Shown: positions 24,841-32,823, counted from the stretch's first letter. The stretch is 63,567 nt of DNA from DASPWV01 sp046727855 (GCA_046727855.1 JBKPDL010000027.1:1-63567); one strand, 5' to 3'. Notes: a model not told the origin generated them from the sequence alone. A program made the numbers and translations.

Positions 24841-25488
24841 ATGCAGCTCAAGAACACGCTCCCGACGTTCGCAACGGTTGTGTTCGTCTCTTTGGCGAGC
24901 ATTGCCGGCGCCCAGGGCACCGCGCAGAAGCCCGACCCGAAAGCCACTGCCGCTCAAGACAAACCCAAGTCCGGTAATCCCATCACTGACGGATGGATCA
25001 CGATGAAGATCCACTCTCAGTTCATACCGGAGAACGTGCTCGAGGGTAGTGACATCGATGTCGATACGAATGCAGGTGTGGTGACGCTGAGCGGCACGGT
25101 ACCGAACGCTGCAGCTCGCGAACGAGCAGTGGCAATCGCCAAGGCTACCGACGGCGTTAAGAGCGTCAGCGACAGTCTGAAGATTGCGCCTGCCGTCGAG
25201 AAGGCTGCCGGCACGGGCAAACCCGACACCAGTCGTGAAACGGCTGGTACGGCCAAGGCCGCCGGCCGCAGCGTCAATGACGGGTGGATCAAGTCTAAAG
25301 TGTACGCGCAATTCCTCACGGAAGACGCCCTTGAAGATAGCGACATCGACGTCGACGTTCGTGACGGCAACGTGACGCTGAACGGCACGGTCGCAAGCGA
25401 CTCCGGCCGCACGCGTGCGGTGGCGATCGCGAAGGCAACCGACGGCGTGAAGGGCGTCAAGGACGCACTCAAAGTCGTCAAGAAGTAG
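24841..25488 (+). CDS. Exported protein with two BON domains (OsmY-like)
   Basis: This 215-residue protein has a signal peptide (TLPTFATVVFVSLASIAGAQ) and two BON domains. Each opens with a D-G-W-I-x-x-K-x-x-x-Q-F motif: ITDGWITMKIHSQFIPENVL (about 51-70) and VNDGWIKSKVYAQFLTEDAL (about 143-162), followed by IDVDxxxGxVTLxGTV and AVAIAKATDGVKxVxDxLK. BON domains bind phospholipid membranes, and OsmY-type proteins act in the periplasm during osmotic stress. The gene is followed 41 bp later by csbD-like, another stress-type gene, suggesting a stress-induced pair. Confidence 0.9.
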   Translation: MQLKNTLPTFATVVFVSLASIAGAQGTAQKPDPKATAAQDKPKSGNPITDGWITMKIHSQFIPENVLEGSDIDVDTNAGVVTLSGTVPNAAARERAVAIAKATDGVKSVSDSLKIAPAVEKAAGTGKPDTSRETAGTAKAAGRSVNDGWIKSKVYAQFLTEDALEDSDIDVDVRDGNVTLNGTVASDSGRTRAVAIAKATDGVKGVKDALKVVKK

Positions 25489-25529
25489 CGACACGACACG
25501 ACAACGGAAGTGCGGATCGAGGAGGCGAA

Positions 25530-25751
25530 ATGAATGCCGACATATTGCAAGGTCAGTGGAAGCAGCTCAAAGGCGAACTGAAGCGGCAGTGGGGCAAGCT
25601 CACTGACGATGAGATCGATCAGCTCGAAGGGAATGCCCAGAAGTTGATTGGTCTGTTGCAAGAGCGCTACGGTTACACTCGTGACGAAGCAAATCGTCGA
25701 CTTGACGAGTGGCTGACGCAGCAGACAGCGAGAGCGTCGTCGAATCCGTAG
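25530..25751 (+). CDS. CsbD-family stress protein
   Basis: An ideal GGAGG ribosome-binding site stands 8 bp before the ATG. The 73 residues are a complete CsbD domain: MNADILQGQWKQLKGELKRQ, then WGKLTDDEIDQLEGNAQKLI and GLLQERYGYTRDEANRRLDE. The family is small, helical and cytosolic, induced by general stress in Bacillus (sigma B) and enteric bacteria (YjbJ). Its biochemical role is unknown. It is probably expressed with the BON-domain gene upstream. Confidence 0.93.
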   Translation: MNADILQGQWKQLKGELKRQWGKLTDDEIDQLEGNAQKLIGLLQERYGYTRDEANRRLDEWLTQQTARASSNP

Positions 25752-26043
25752 CGCGTGGCGCGGTTGATAGCGGCAGCTGCGGATCGCGCGCGAGCTGAAC
25801 GGCCGGTAAGCCTTCTAAGGTGAACGCTTATCGGCCCGCAGCTCGCCTCATCCTGTCACCGGGTGCACACGCGCCTCTGCGGCCAGGGCACATTATCCAA
25901 TCACGACAACTGCGCAGAAGGAGAGAGTCCTCTTCATGGCATGTTGTGCGGACCACAGTCTGCACGCCGCGCGCGGTCGTCAGAAAACGACGGCGTTCGA
26001 CGCACCTCGCGACCACCCAGCGGAAAGAATGCAAGCCGAATGA

Positions 26044-26113
26044 TCTAAATTTTGCCAAATCCCTAAATCGCCAAATCAACTCCAATTCTCCAGATCTCGA
26101 GATCTCCAGATTC
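26044..26113 (-). repeat. AAATC-type repeat, short copy
   Basis: CTAAATTTTGCCAAATC words lead into CCAAATCAACTCCAATTCTCC and an end CTCCAGATTCC. It lies in the 374-bp spacer 25752-26125 between csbD-like and a convergent GNAT gene. Elsewhere this spacer shows no gene I can support. Confidence 0.8.
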
Positions 26114-26125
26114 CTGTTTCACGAG

Positions 26126-26632
26126 CTACGCCATTAGTCGCTCGTAATAGACCAGCGGATTGCCTCGATAACCTACTCTTCCGCGTTCGGCGTACCCGCA
26201 CTTGGCATAGAAACCGCCTGCGCCGGCAAGCGAATCGTATGCGTCGAGGCGAATCGCGTCTGCCGGCCACGCCTCCGCGATGCGGTGCGCGTCGGCCAGT
26301 GCGGCGCGACCGAGACCTTGCCGCTGTTTGCCGACGCGGACGGCCATTCCAGTTAGATACAGAGGTCGCGCGACGGGCGTGAAGTACATGACATCGATCG
26401 CCCACGGTTTCTGGGTCTGCAGTCGCAGCGATGTGAGGATGCGTCCTCCATAGCGGCCTACTCGCACGCGACTCCGCCCGGGCACCAGTTCGAGGCCGCG
26501 GCCGAATGTGTCCCTTGACCAGTGCCCTTCGCCGAACCGGGCGGTGAGATCGGCGGCCACGGCGGCGTGCAGCGTGGTCAACTCCTCGAAATCGTCGGTT
26601 TCGGCATCAGAAAAGGTTAGCTCCGCAGGCAC
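26126..26632 (-). CDS. GNAT-family N-acetyltransferase
   Basis: I choose the GTG at 26632 because GGAGGA sits 9 bp upstream; the open frame extends a further 100 bp without protein character. The 168-residue product begins with PAELTFSDAETDDFEELTTL. Its acetyl-CoA loop is GMAVRVGKQRQGLGRAALAD (Q-R-Q-G-L-G), and the end has DSLAGAGGFYAKCGYAERGR with the conserved Tyr. The middle GHWSRDTFGRGLELVPGRSR is typical of uncharacterised GNATs. The substrate is unknown. Confidence 0.8.
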   Translation of the reverse strand: MPAELTFSDAETDDFEELTTLHAAVAADLTARFGEGHWSRDTFGRGLELVPGRSRVRVGRYGGRILTSLRLQTQKPWAIDVMYFTPVARPLYLTGMAVRVGKQRQGLGRAALADAHRIAEAWPADAIRLDAYDSLAGAGGFYAKCGYAERGRVGYRGNPLVYYERLMA

Positions 26633-26678
26633 ACCTACGACTCCTCCGAGGCATTCATCACAAAGCGAGTTCCACACC

Positions 26679-26941
26679 CTACTTCGATGTGAAATACATC
26701 GCCTGCGCCATGGTGCGACCGAGCATAGCGTCATTTAGATCTGGGAAGCAGCGGCGCAATTCGTTCTTTGCGCGCCGCTCGGCCAGGTGCCCTTCAGCAC
26801 TCGATCGGCCAGCGACCACGCGACGTGCTCGATCTCGCGACACCGCGTTGCCCATGCGCTGAACAGCTCGGTGGACGCGTCGGGGAAGCCCTCCCTCCAT
26901 CGCTCCTCAATCGGAATCGAGTGGCGGGACGAGGGCGGCAT
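26679..26941 (-). pseudogene. Hypothetical protein with one frameshift
   Basis: Frame one gives MPPSSRHSIPIEERWREGFP, then TELFSAWATRCREIEHVAWS and LADRVL. A second frame continues AEGHLAERRAKNELRRCFPD and LNDAMLGRTMAQAMYFTSK to a stop at 26679. Both halves are plausible and the switch falls near 26795, so one indel separates them. The combined protein would be about 86 residues, rich in Arg and Glu, with no family recognised. It may be alive with a sequencing indel. Confidence 0.45.
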
Positions 26942-27088
26942 TGTAACGCCGCCGCGGGTCGTTGACGCACGCTGGCGCGCGTCGACATTATGCCCTTCCG
27001 CCGAACAAGTACGCCGCCCAGAAGTGCGGAAAAGTCTGCTTCACTCCGTCGAAGACATTGGCGCCGTACGGCGGCTATCATCGTGTCA

Positions 27089-28312
27089 GTGCGAACCGCC
27101 TGTGTCATTTGCAGTCTCGCCATCGTGAGCACCCTGGCGGTCGACGCTCAGGACTGGCGACAGTTCCGCGGCCCGACAGGTCAGGGGATCGCTGAAGGCA
27201 ACGGGCTGCCAACCGAGTGGAGCACGACGAAGAACGTCGCGTGGAAAACCGCGGTGCCGGGACGCGGCTGGTCTTCGCCCGTCGTCGCGCACGGTCGCGT
27301 GTGGCTGACGACCGCGGTCACCGAGCGCCGCGCCACGTCGCTGCGGCTTCTTGCCTTCGAGGTGGAATCAGGTCGTGTCGCGCAGGACGTCGAAGTGTTC
27401 CGCATGCGCGACACGGAGCTCCTCAACGCGAAAAACAGCCACGCCTCACCGACGCCACTTGTGGACGACGAGCGTGTCTACGCGCATTTTGGATCCGACG
27501 GCACGGCGGCGCTGACGCTCGACGGAAAAATCATCTGGAAGGCGCGTTATGGCTGCATTACACAGCATGGCAACGGCGGCTCGCCGATCCTCTACGCCGA
27601 CCTGGTGATCTTCACTTGCGACGGCTCCGACACGGCCTTCGTGGTGGCGCTCGACGCGCGAACGGGGAAAGAACGATGGCAAACGCGGCGGCGCACGCCG
27701 TGGTCACAGGCCTACGTAACGCCGCTGGTGATTCGCGTCGGAGACACCGATCAACTCATCAGCCCGGCGGCACATTACGCCGCGGCCTACGATCCCGCGA
27801 CCGGAAAAGAAATCTGGCGCGTGCGCTACGACGACGGATTTTCAAATGTGCCGCGGCCGGTTTTCGCACACGGCCTGGTGTTCATCGCGACGGGATTCCA
27901 ACAGCCCGAGATGCTCGCGGTTCGTCCCGACGGCAAGGGCGATGTCTCGCGCACGCACATCGCATGGCGGCTCGCGCGCGGCGCGCCCTATACACCCTCG
28001 CCGATCGTGGCCGGCGATCATCTCTACCTGATCAACGACATCGGTATTCTGTCGTGCATTGCGGCAGAAACAGGCGCCATCGTCTGGCAACAGCGTGTCG
28101 TGGGCAGCTTTTCCGCTTCACCCGTCATGGCCGGCGGCGTCGTCTATCTGCAGTCGGAAGAGGGCGTGACGACGGTGGTTCGGCCTGGGCCGTCGTTCCA
28201 ACTGGTCGCGGTCAACCGGCTCGACGCGCCAATCCTCGCGTCGATGGCGGTGGCCGATCGATCACTTTTCATCCGCACCGAGGAACACTTGTACCGCATC
28301 AAGCGGGATTAG
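27089..28312 (+). CDS. Exported PQQ-like beta-propeller (BamB-like)
   Basis: The start is uncertain; I take the GTG at 27089, which puts a signal peptide (TACVICSLAIVSTLAVDAQD) at the front. An ATG at 26990 would place 33 implausible basic residues before it. The 407-residue product has repeated PQQ-like blades: WRQFRGPTGQGIAEGNGLPT, then LDARTGKERWQTRRRTPWSQ, AYDPATGKEIWRVRYDDGFS and IAAETGAIVWQQRVVGSFSA, each ending in a Gly-x-x-x-Trp motif. It probably lies in the periplasm. The absence of dehydrogenase residues argues for a scaffold or a BamB-like protein rather than a quinoprotein enzyme. Confidence 0.85.
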   Translation: MRTACVICSLAIVSTLAVDAQDWRQFRGPTGQGIAEGNGLPTEWSTTKNVAWKTAVPGRGWSSPVVAHGRVWLTTAVTERRATSLRLLAFEVESGRVAQDVEVFRMRDTELLNAKNSHASPTPLVDDERVYAHFGSDGTAALTLDGKIIWKARYGCITQHGNGGSPILYADLVIFTCDGSDTAFVVALDARTGKERWQTRRRTPWSQAYVTPLVIRVGDTDQLISPAAHYAAAYDPATGKEIWRVRYDDGFSNVPRPVFAHGLVFIATGFQQPEMLAVRPDGKGDVSRTHIAWRLARGAPYTPSPIVAGDHLYLINDIGILSCIAAETGAIVWQQRVVGSFSASPVMAGGVVYLQSEEGVTTVVRPGPSFQLVAVNRLDAPILASMAVADRSLFIRTEEHLYRIKRD

Positions 28313-28333
28313 GTTCGCGGGGTCGCAGCTTCA

Positions 28334-28400
28334 CGGTTCGCACGTTCGCGATGGCGCTCGGCTTCGGCATTCGCACCTCGCCGCGTCGCCCGCTCGGCGG
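28334..28400 (+). repeat. GTTCGC words plus GCGCTCGGCTTCGGC element
   Basis: GGTTCGCACGTTCGCGATGG runs into GCGCTCGGCTTCGGCATTCG and CACCTCGCCGCGTCGCCCG. The second part recurs at 29799 and, weaker, at 32468. The first recurs at 30118. It occupies the spacer between the PQQ-like gene and the gene at 28500. Confidence 0.7.
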
Positions 28401-28499
28401 CGCAAAGTCTCATGATGGAAGCCCCAGCGCCCCGCTCACTCCAAATCTCCTGCACCTCCCGCTCGCGGCAACTACAATCCGACACCTTGGAGGCTGTTC

Positions 28500-29270
28500 A
28501 TGAAGCTCGTTGCTCGCGTACTGCTCGCGCTCGTCGTCTTCGTTGCCACTGCGAACGCTGCCGCCGATCCGGCGTATGTCGGCAAGTGGAAGTTCAACCC
28601 GGCGAAAAGCACGCTCGCCGGCGATACCGTCACGATTGAAAACGCCGCTGACGGCATGATGCAGTTCAACAGTCAGGGTTTCGTCTACAAGTTCAAACTT
28701 GACGGCAAGGAATACCCAACGCCGGATGGCGGGACGACCGCGTGGACTGCAACGTCGGCGGATGTGTGGGACGTCACCAATCGTATGAACGGCAAGGTGG
28801 CCGGCACGTTCCATCTTGCGCGAAAGGGCGACATGCTTGCCGTATCCGGCAAAGCGCCGAAACCGGACGGCGGCAGCGCCGAGTTCACGGCATCTTACAA
28901 GCGTGTGTCCGGAGGGCCAGGACTTGTTGGCAAGTGGATCAGTACTGAAGTGAAGCCGCCGATCTCGATGCTCGACATCACCGCTTCTGGAAGCGACGGA
29001 GTGGCAATCAAGGACGACACCGGCGCGATCTTCAGCGGCCAATTCGATGGCAAGGACAATCCTGCGCAAGGAAGGATGGCGGGATCGAAGTACACGGGCG
29101 AGTTCAAGAAAACTGGCGCGAACTCCTTCGAGCTGACGACAAAGCTCGATGGCACACCGATGTACGTTGACGTCTACTCGGTTTCACCCGATGGAAAAAC
29201 GCTCACGATCAGTGGAACTCCGTTGAATGCGAAGCAGGAGACGTACAAGATCGTGCTCGATCGTCAGTGA
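28500..29270 (+). CDS. Secreted protein, lipocalin-like, two related halves
   Basis: The 256-residue protein has a signal peptide (LVARVLLALVVFVATANAAA) and two similar halves, each beginning V-G-K-W: YVGKWKFNPAKSTLAGDTVT at about 24 and LVGKWISTEVKPPISMLDIT at about 140. The strands KFKLDGKEYPTPDGGTTAWT and FSGQFDGKDNPAQGRMAGSK also correspond. It shares the GxWxxNxAKS motif with the gene at 21961. It is probably a periplasmic beta-barrel of unknown ligand. A strong hairpin at 29290 follows. Confidence 0.75.
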   Translation: MKLVARVLLALVVFVATANAAADPAYVGKWKFNPAKSTLAGDTVTIENAADGMMQFNSQGFVYKFKLDGKEYPTPDGGTTAWTATSADVWDVTNRMNGKVAGTFHLARKGDMLAVSGKAPKPDGGSAEFTASYKRVSGGPGLVGKWISTEVKPPISMLDITASGSDGVAIKDDTGAIFSGQFDGKDNPAQGRMAGSKYTGEFKKTGANSFELTTKLDGTPMYVDVYSVSPDGKTLTISGTPLNAKQETYKIVLDRQ

Positions 29271-29289
29271 GCATCGCCGACGATTCGCG

Positions 29290-29314
29290 CAGGCGCGACC
29301 GCCGGTCGCGCCTG
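29290..29314. terminator. Strong hairpin, likely bidirectional terminator
   Basis: CAGGCGCGACC, loop GCC, GGTCGCGCCTG: an 11-bp perfect stem, followed by TTGCTTGT on the plus strand. It lies 19 bp after the stop of the gene at 28500 and 18 bp before the stop of the convergent gene at 29332. Confidence 0.75.
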
Positions 29315-29331
29315 TTGCTTGTCGTCACTCG

Positions 29332-29748
29332 TTAGACGGCGTCGTTCTCGTCCTGCCGCGTTCTCGCGGTAGTGCCAGAAACCCAGATGACAGTGGCCGC
29401 GAGCACAATGATGCCGACACCGGTGAACGTGGCAAACGCAGCGAGCCGCTCGGCGCCAAAGGCCCATTCAACCGGTGCATTGTCGACCAGCATTTCCTCG
29501 AGCGGCTCGACGACCTGTGCGAGGAAGGCCGCGATTCCCACGATCGCCATGCTCGCGGAAACAAGCTGCCTTCTCCACACCCGGCAGACGTACCAGCCGA
29601 CAAGCGCGAACACCGGTATGGCAATGAGCCAATGTTGTGACCACCCAAGGCTCAATCGGTGATGTGTGGGCCGCGCAAAGTGCCAATCCACGTGCATCGC
29701 CGACGCGAGCGCAACGATGACGAGTATGACGCCTGCGGTTCGCCCCAT
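29332..29748 (-). CDS. Four-helix membrane protein
   Basis: The 138 residues carry four hydrophobic segments: TAGVILVIVALASAMHVDWH, HWLIAIPVFALVGWYVCRVW, SASMAIVGIAAFLAQVVEPL and FATFTGVGIIVLAATVIWVS. The N-terminal HVDWHFARPTHH stretch with several histidines stands at the outside of the first helix, as in some small acidobacterial membrane proteins of unknown function. No family is recognised. It ends at the shared hairpin. Confidence 0.65.
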   Translation of the reverse strand: MGRTAGVILVIVALASAMHVDWHFARPTHHRLSLGWSQHWLIAIPVFALVGWYVCRVWRRQLVSASMAIVGIAAFLAQVVEPLEEMLVDNAPVEWAFGAERLAAFATFTGVGIIVLAATVIWVSGTTARTRQDENDAV

Positions 29749-29798
29749 AAGTCAGTTAATTCAACCCAGTTCGCTGTTAATCACGCGACGACCCTAAT

Positions 29799-29862
29799 CG
29801 GTTCGCGCTCGGCTTCGGCACCCCGCAACTCGCCGCGTTGCCCGGGCGGCCGCACGCGCGAA
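29799..29862 (+). repeat. GCGCTCGGCTTCGGC element, second copy
   Basis: GGTTCGCGCTCGGCTTCGGC continues ACCCCGCAACTCGCCGCGTTG. It matches the copy at 28334 for about 38 bases. It directly abuts the broken acetyltransferase that ends at 29863. Confidence 0.7.
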
Positions 29863-30109
29863 CTACACAAGTTTCTTGCGGAAGAACTGCAGCCGAAGGG
29901 TCCGCTCGAATCCTAACGCGCGTGCGCGCGTAGGCCCACGTCGTTGTGCGGCTCAACGTCCGAACCAAGCTCCTTGTAGCCACGCTCGCGGACCAGCGCT
30001 CAACGGCCTCGCTCAGTGCTCGCCCAACACCCGATCGCCGGAGATCCGGTGCAATCCAGCACCCTTCGATATACGGGACTGGTGTGGAGTAACACGCGTC
30101 CGCCCGCAT
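29863..30109 (-). pseudogene. AAC(6')-like acetyltransferase, truncated and frameshifted
   Basis: The minus strand reads CYSTPVPYIEGCWIAPDLRR, then SGVGRALSEAVERWSAS. A second frame gives VRERGYKELGSDVEPHNDVG LRAHAR, and a third gives ALGFERTLRLQFFRKKLV before a TAG at 29863. These are, in order, the acetyl-CoA loop and the C-terminal strands of AAC(6')-type GNATs (ELGSD and LGFE...FRK are typical). About 75 N-terminal residues are absent and two indels occur, so the gene is dead. Confidence 0.78.
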
Positions 30110-30169
30110 TCATTAGCTTCGCAAGTTCGCGCGTTCGCCGGTTCGCGATGGCGCTCGGATCACGCGGTC

Positions 30170-30688
30170 TCACTCGGCGTCCCCAGGAATGAAGCCAGCA
30201 TCGCACACCATTGTCCACGATGTGCCCGATTGGCCGACACGGCGAAAGCCTTCGCTCTCGTACAACCCCCTGGCCGGGTTCGCGGGGTTGACGCTGAGGC
30301 TCAGGGCCCGAAGGTTATCGCGACGTGCGGTGTCGATGATGGCGCGGAGCAGTGCACGGCCGATACCTTGGGTGCGGTGCGCGCGTACGACGGCAAGGCC
30401 GAGCTCGGGGACGTCGTCGCTCACAAACCCGTAAGAGTGGACTTCAGGCGTCCACAGCCGAAACCACGCTGCTCCGAGTCGCTGCCCGGTGTCGGTCACC
30501 GCAACGAGCAACCGATCGCCAAGGCGGCCCCAGCCGGCAACGATCTTGGCAAACTCAGGCCGGACTCGGAACGCGCCCAGCGCGGGACGCGCGACGGCTT
30601 CGTCCCAGAAGAATGCTTCAAAGAGCATTTCTTCCAGAAAGGCAACGTCCGATGAATCTCCGGCTCGAATCTGCACTCCCTCAGCCAT
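30170..30688 (-). CDS. GNAT-family N-acetyltransferase, paralogue of the gene at 12543
   Basis: The ATG at 30688 starts a 172-residue protein; the frame runs open much further upstream, through the reverse of the yihY gene, but that part is a shadow. FLEEMLFEAFFWDEAVARPA, then LGAAWFRLWTPEVHSYGFVS, then LAVVRAHRTQGIGRALLRAI (motif A) and GLYESEGFRRVGQSGTSWTM match the protein at 12543 with only scattered changes. The substrate is unknown. Two closely related copies 17 kb apart suggest duplication within the genome or two acquisitions. Confidence 0.85.
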   Translation of the reverse strand: MAEGVQIRAGDSSDVAFLEEMLFEAFFWDEAVARPALGAFRVRPEFAKIVAGWGRLGDRLLVAVTDTGQRLGAAWFRLWTPEVHSYGFVSDDVPELGLAVVRAHRTQGIGRALLRAIIDTARRDNLRALSLSVNPANPARGLYESEGFRRVGQSGTSWTMVCDAGFIPGDAE

Positions 30689-30751
30689 ACAGCGCGATCC
30701 TAGACGGACTGACAAGAGTCTCCTGCGCGCGCGGCGTTGTACGATCGGTGA

Positions 30752-31648
30752 ATGAACGCCGCCATGCTGGCGCGTCTGTTCAAACAATCGCTGTGGGCGT
30801 GGTGGAACGATAATGCGCTGCGCCTCGGCGCCTCGCTCGCGTTTTACACGCTGTTTGCCATCGCGCCAGTGCTGCTCGTCGCCATCGCGATTGCCGGTCT
30901 GGTGTTTGGAGCAGAGGCTGTGCGCGGCGAGATCGTCGGCCAAATCGATGGCCTGGTCGGACACGACGGCGCGCAAGCCGTGCAGGCATTGCTCGAAGGG
31001 GCGAGCAAGCGACAGTCGGGCGTCTTCGCCACCATGGTCGGAACGGTCACGTTGCTGCTGGCGGCAACCAGCGCATTCCTCGAACTTCAGGCCGCGCTGA
31101 ACGCGATCTGGCGCGTGAAACCGAATCCCGACGCCAACCTGATCGCGTACCTCAAGGCGCGCCTGCGCTCGTTCGCCATTGTCGTGGCCATCGGTTTTCT
31201 GCTCCTGGTGTCGTTGGTGGTCAGCGCCGTGCTTGCCGCGATCAACGGCTGGCTTGCGCGTCGCGCGCCGGGCTGGCCGATCTTCTGGCAAGCGATCAAT
31301 GTCGCGGTGTCCTTTGCCGTCACGACGGCGCTGTTTGCGTTGCTCTTTCGCTTTCTGCCTGACGTCAAACTGGGATGGCGCGACGTCGCGACGGGATCGG
31401 TCGTCACCGCGGTGCTGTTCACCGCCGGTAAACACCTGATCGGACTCTATCTCGGTCAGAGCACGATCGCTTCGTCTTACGGTGCAGCCGCGTCGGTGAT
31501 TTTGCTGTTGTTGTGGGTCTATTACTCGTCCCAGATCGTGCTCCTCGGCGCCGAGTTCACTCGACTTTATTCAGCGGCGCGGGGTGGTCGCCCGCCGCCC
31601 GAGGAGTTTGCCGAGCGTGATCCGCGCGCGCCGGCAAAAGCCACCTGA
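30752..31648 (+). CDS. YihY/BrkB-family inner-membrane protein
   Basis: The 298-residue protein has six predicted membrane helices and the YihY layout: LWAWWNDNALRLGASLAFYT, then FAIAPVLLVAIAIAGLVFGA, with LQAALNAIWRVKPNPDANLI in the middle and the family end GAAASVILLLLWVYYSSQIV LLGAEFTRLYS. Early annotation as ribonuclease BN was wrong. The family is an inner-membrane group of unknown role. The C-terminal 30 residues are proline-rich and charged. A strong hairpin ends the gene. Confidence 0.92.
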   Translation: MNAAMLARLFKQSLWAWWNDNALRLGASLAFYTLFAIAPVLLVAIAIAGLVFGAEAVRGEIVGQIDGLVGHDGAQAVQALLEGASKRQSGVFATMVGTVTLLLAATSAFLELQAALNAIWRVKPNPDANLIAYLKARLRSFAIVVAIGFLLLVSLVVSAVLAAINGWLARRAPGWPIFWQAINVAVSFAVTTALFALLFRFLPDVKLGWRDVATGSVVTAVLFTAGKHLIGLYLGQSTIASSYGAAASVILLLLWVYYSSQIVLLGAEFTRLYSAARGGRPPPEEFAERDPRAPAKAT

Positions 31649-31658
31649 CAGATCATTT

Positions 31659-31683
31659 GCCGCGCGGCTTTAGGCCGCGCGCG
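31659..31683 (+). terminator. GCCGCGCGGC-TTTA-GGCCGCGCG hairpin
   Basis: A GC-only stem of 9-10 bp around a TTTA loop lies 11 bp after the yihY-like stop and just before the convergent gene at 31691. The stem-TTTA-stem layout recalls the hairpins near 61011 and 61136. Confidence 0.6.
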
Positions 31684-31690
31684 CCTGAAG

Positions 31691-31909
31691 TCATCGTCTG
31701 CGCGCGACGACGAGCAGGAGCACGCCGCCGGCAACGGCCGCAATGCCGACGAGCGGCGGCAAAGGAACGGTTTTTCTACTCTCCCTCGTTGCTTCGAGCG
31801 GCCCGATATCGAGCACCTTCTCCCGTGTCGTGTACGAGATCTGCTGATACGCGAGCGCCAGCAGACCTACGACGATCAACAGAATGCCTGCAATGGCCGT
31901 GAGTTTCAT
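31691..31909 (-). CDS. DUF3185-like small membrane protein
   Basis: From the ATG at 31909 the 72 residues read MKLTAIAGILLIVVGLLALA, then YQQISYTTREKVLDIGPLEA and TVPLPPLVGIAAVAGGVLLL. Two membrane helices flank a short outer loop with T-R-E-K-V-L-D-I-G-P-L, the recognisable signature of DUF3185-type proteins. Function is unknown. The frame is open upstream but the protein clearly starts here. Confidence 0.85.
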   Translation of the reverse strand: MKLTAIAGILLIVVGLLALAYQQISYTTREKVLDIGPLEATRESRKTVPLPPLVGIAAVAGGVLLLVVARRR

Positions 31910-31952
31910 TTCGGAATGATAATGGAGTTTCGTGCCTTGAGTTGGCCTCGCG

Positions 31953-32387
31953 CTACGGCGCGATCCACGCGTCGTTATAGCCATCGCATCGGCGTTGCGA
32001 CGCGGTCTTCTGTGCTGCCGGCAACGTATCGAAGGGACCAACGCGCACGCGGAACACGTCAGTGTCGCCGACAGTGGCTCGCAACAAGTAGGCCAGATAC
32101 CCTGCGGACGTTAACCGCTCCAATAGGTCGCGAGCCTCATCCAGTGTCGGCGGCGCCGCAACCTGGATCTTGTAACCACCCCCCTCCGCCAGAGCAGGAA
32201 GCGCATCGGAGCGCGATTCATGGCGAATCGACCGGACGTCGGGCGCGGGCGCGGGTGCCGTATCCGTCTGAGTCTGGGCGACCTGCTTTGGTTGGCTCGC
32301 GGACCCTGTTGTCGAAACCGACGTAACTTTCGCTCGCGCTTCAAGCGGGCGATTGAGATGAGCGTCGCGGTTCGCGACAGCTTGGCA
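31953..32387 (-). pseudogene. SPOR-domain protein, start lost
   Basis: On the minus strand an open frame after a TAA at 32388 has no ATG, GTG or TTG before the domain. It reads SASQPKQVAQTQTDTAPAPA, a low-complexity linker, and then the SPOR domain GYKIQVAAPPTLDEARDLLE, RLTSAGYLAYLLRATVGDTD and VFRVRVGPFDTLPAAQ, with its two beta-alpha repeats, ending at 31953. SPOR domains bind denuded septal glycan. The absence of any start and signal peptide suggests this is the C-terminal piece of an RlpA- or DedD-like gene whose front was lost. Confidence 0.7.
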
Positions 32388-32530
32388 TTAGGCTCAGTTG
32401 GACTTCACAACTTGGCGCGGGTCTGCACATACGGACTGCGCGCAGTTCGGAGACTGCTCGTTGTCGACTGCGCTCGACCTCGGCACCCCCGCAACTCGCT
32501 GGGTCGTCGCGGAGGCCCGGTGCACTCGCG

Positions 32531-32755
32531 AATTTGGAGGTTTGGAGGGTTTGGAGATTTGGAGTTGATTTGGAAATTTATCAATTCGGCGATTGGCTGA
32601 TTGGCAAATCTTCAAATCGCCAAATCCCCAAATCCCAAATCCCCAAATCTCCAAATTTTCAAATCGCCAAATCTCGAGATCGCCAAATCGCCAAATCGAC
32701 TCCAAATCTCCAAATCGTCAAGTCTCCAAATTCGCGATCCTTCCAAATTCGCTGT
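32531..32755. repeat. AAATC-type inverted repeat, longest copy
   Basis: A left arm of GGTTTGGAGGGTTTGGAGA words (bounded by GCGAATTTGG) is followed by a spacer, then a long right arm of CAAATCGCCAAATCCCC words, the core CAAATCGACTCCAAATCTCC, and an end CTCCAAATTCGCGA. The total is about 225 bp between the SPOR remnant and the flavoprotein gene. Confidence 0.88.
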
Positions 32756-32823
32756 CTGGTCACTGCCCATGCTACGATGCCGATGCCCTTCTTCCGCGCA
32801 CCAATCCTTTGTTGGAGACCACC

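Noticed and set aside
30170..31435. A 421-residue version of the GNAT at 30170
   Set aside because: The first 249 residues are antisense to the YihY gene and are low in complexity.
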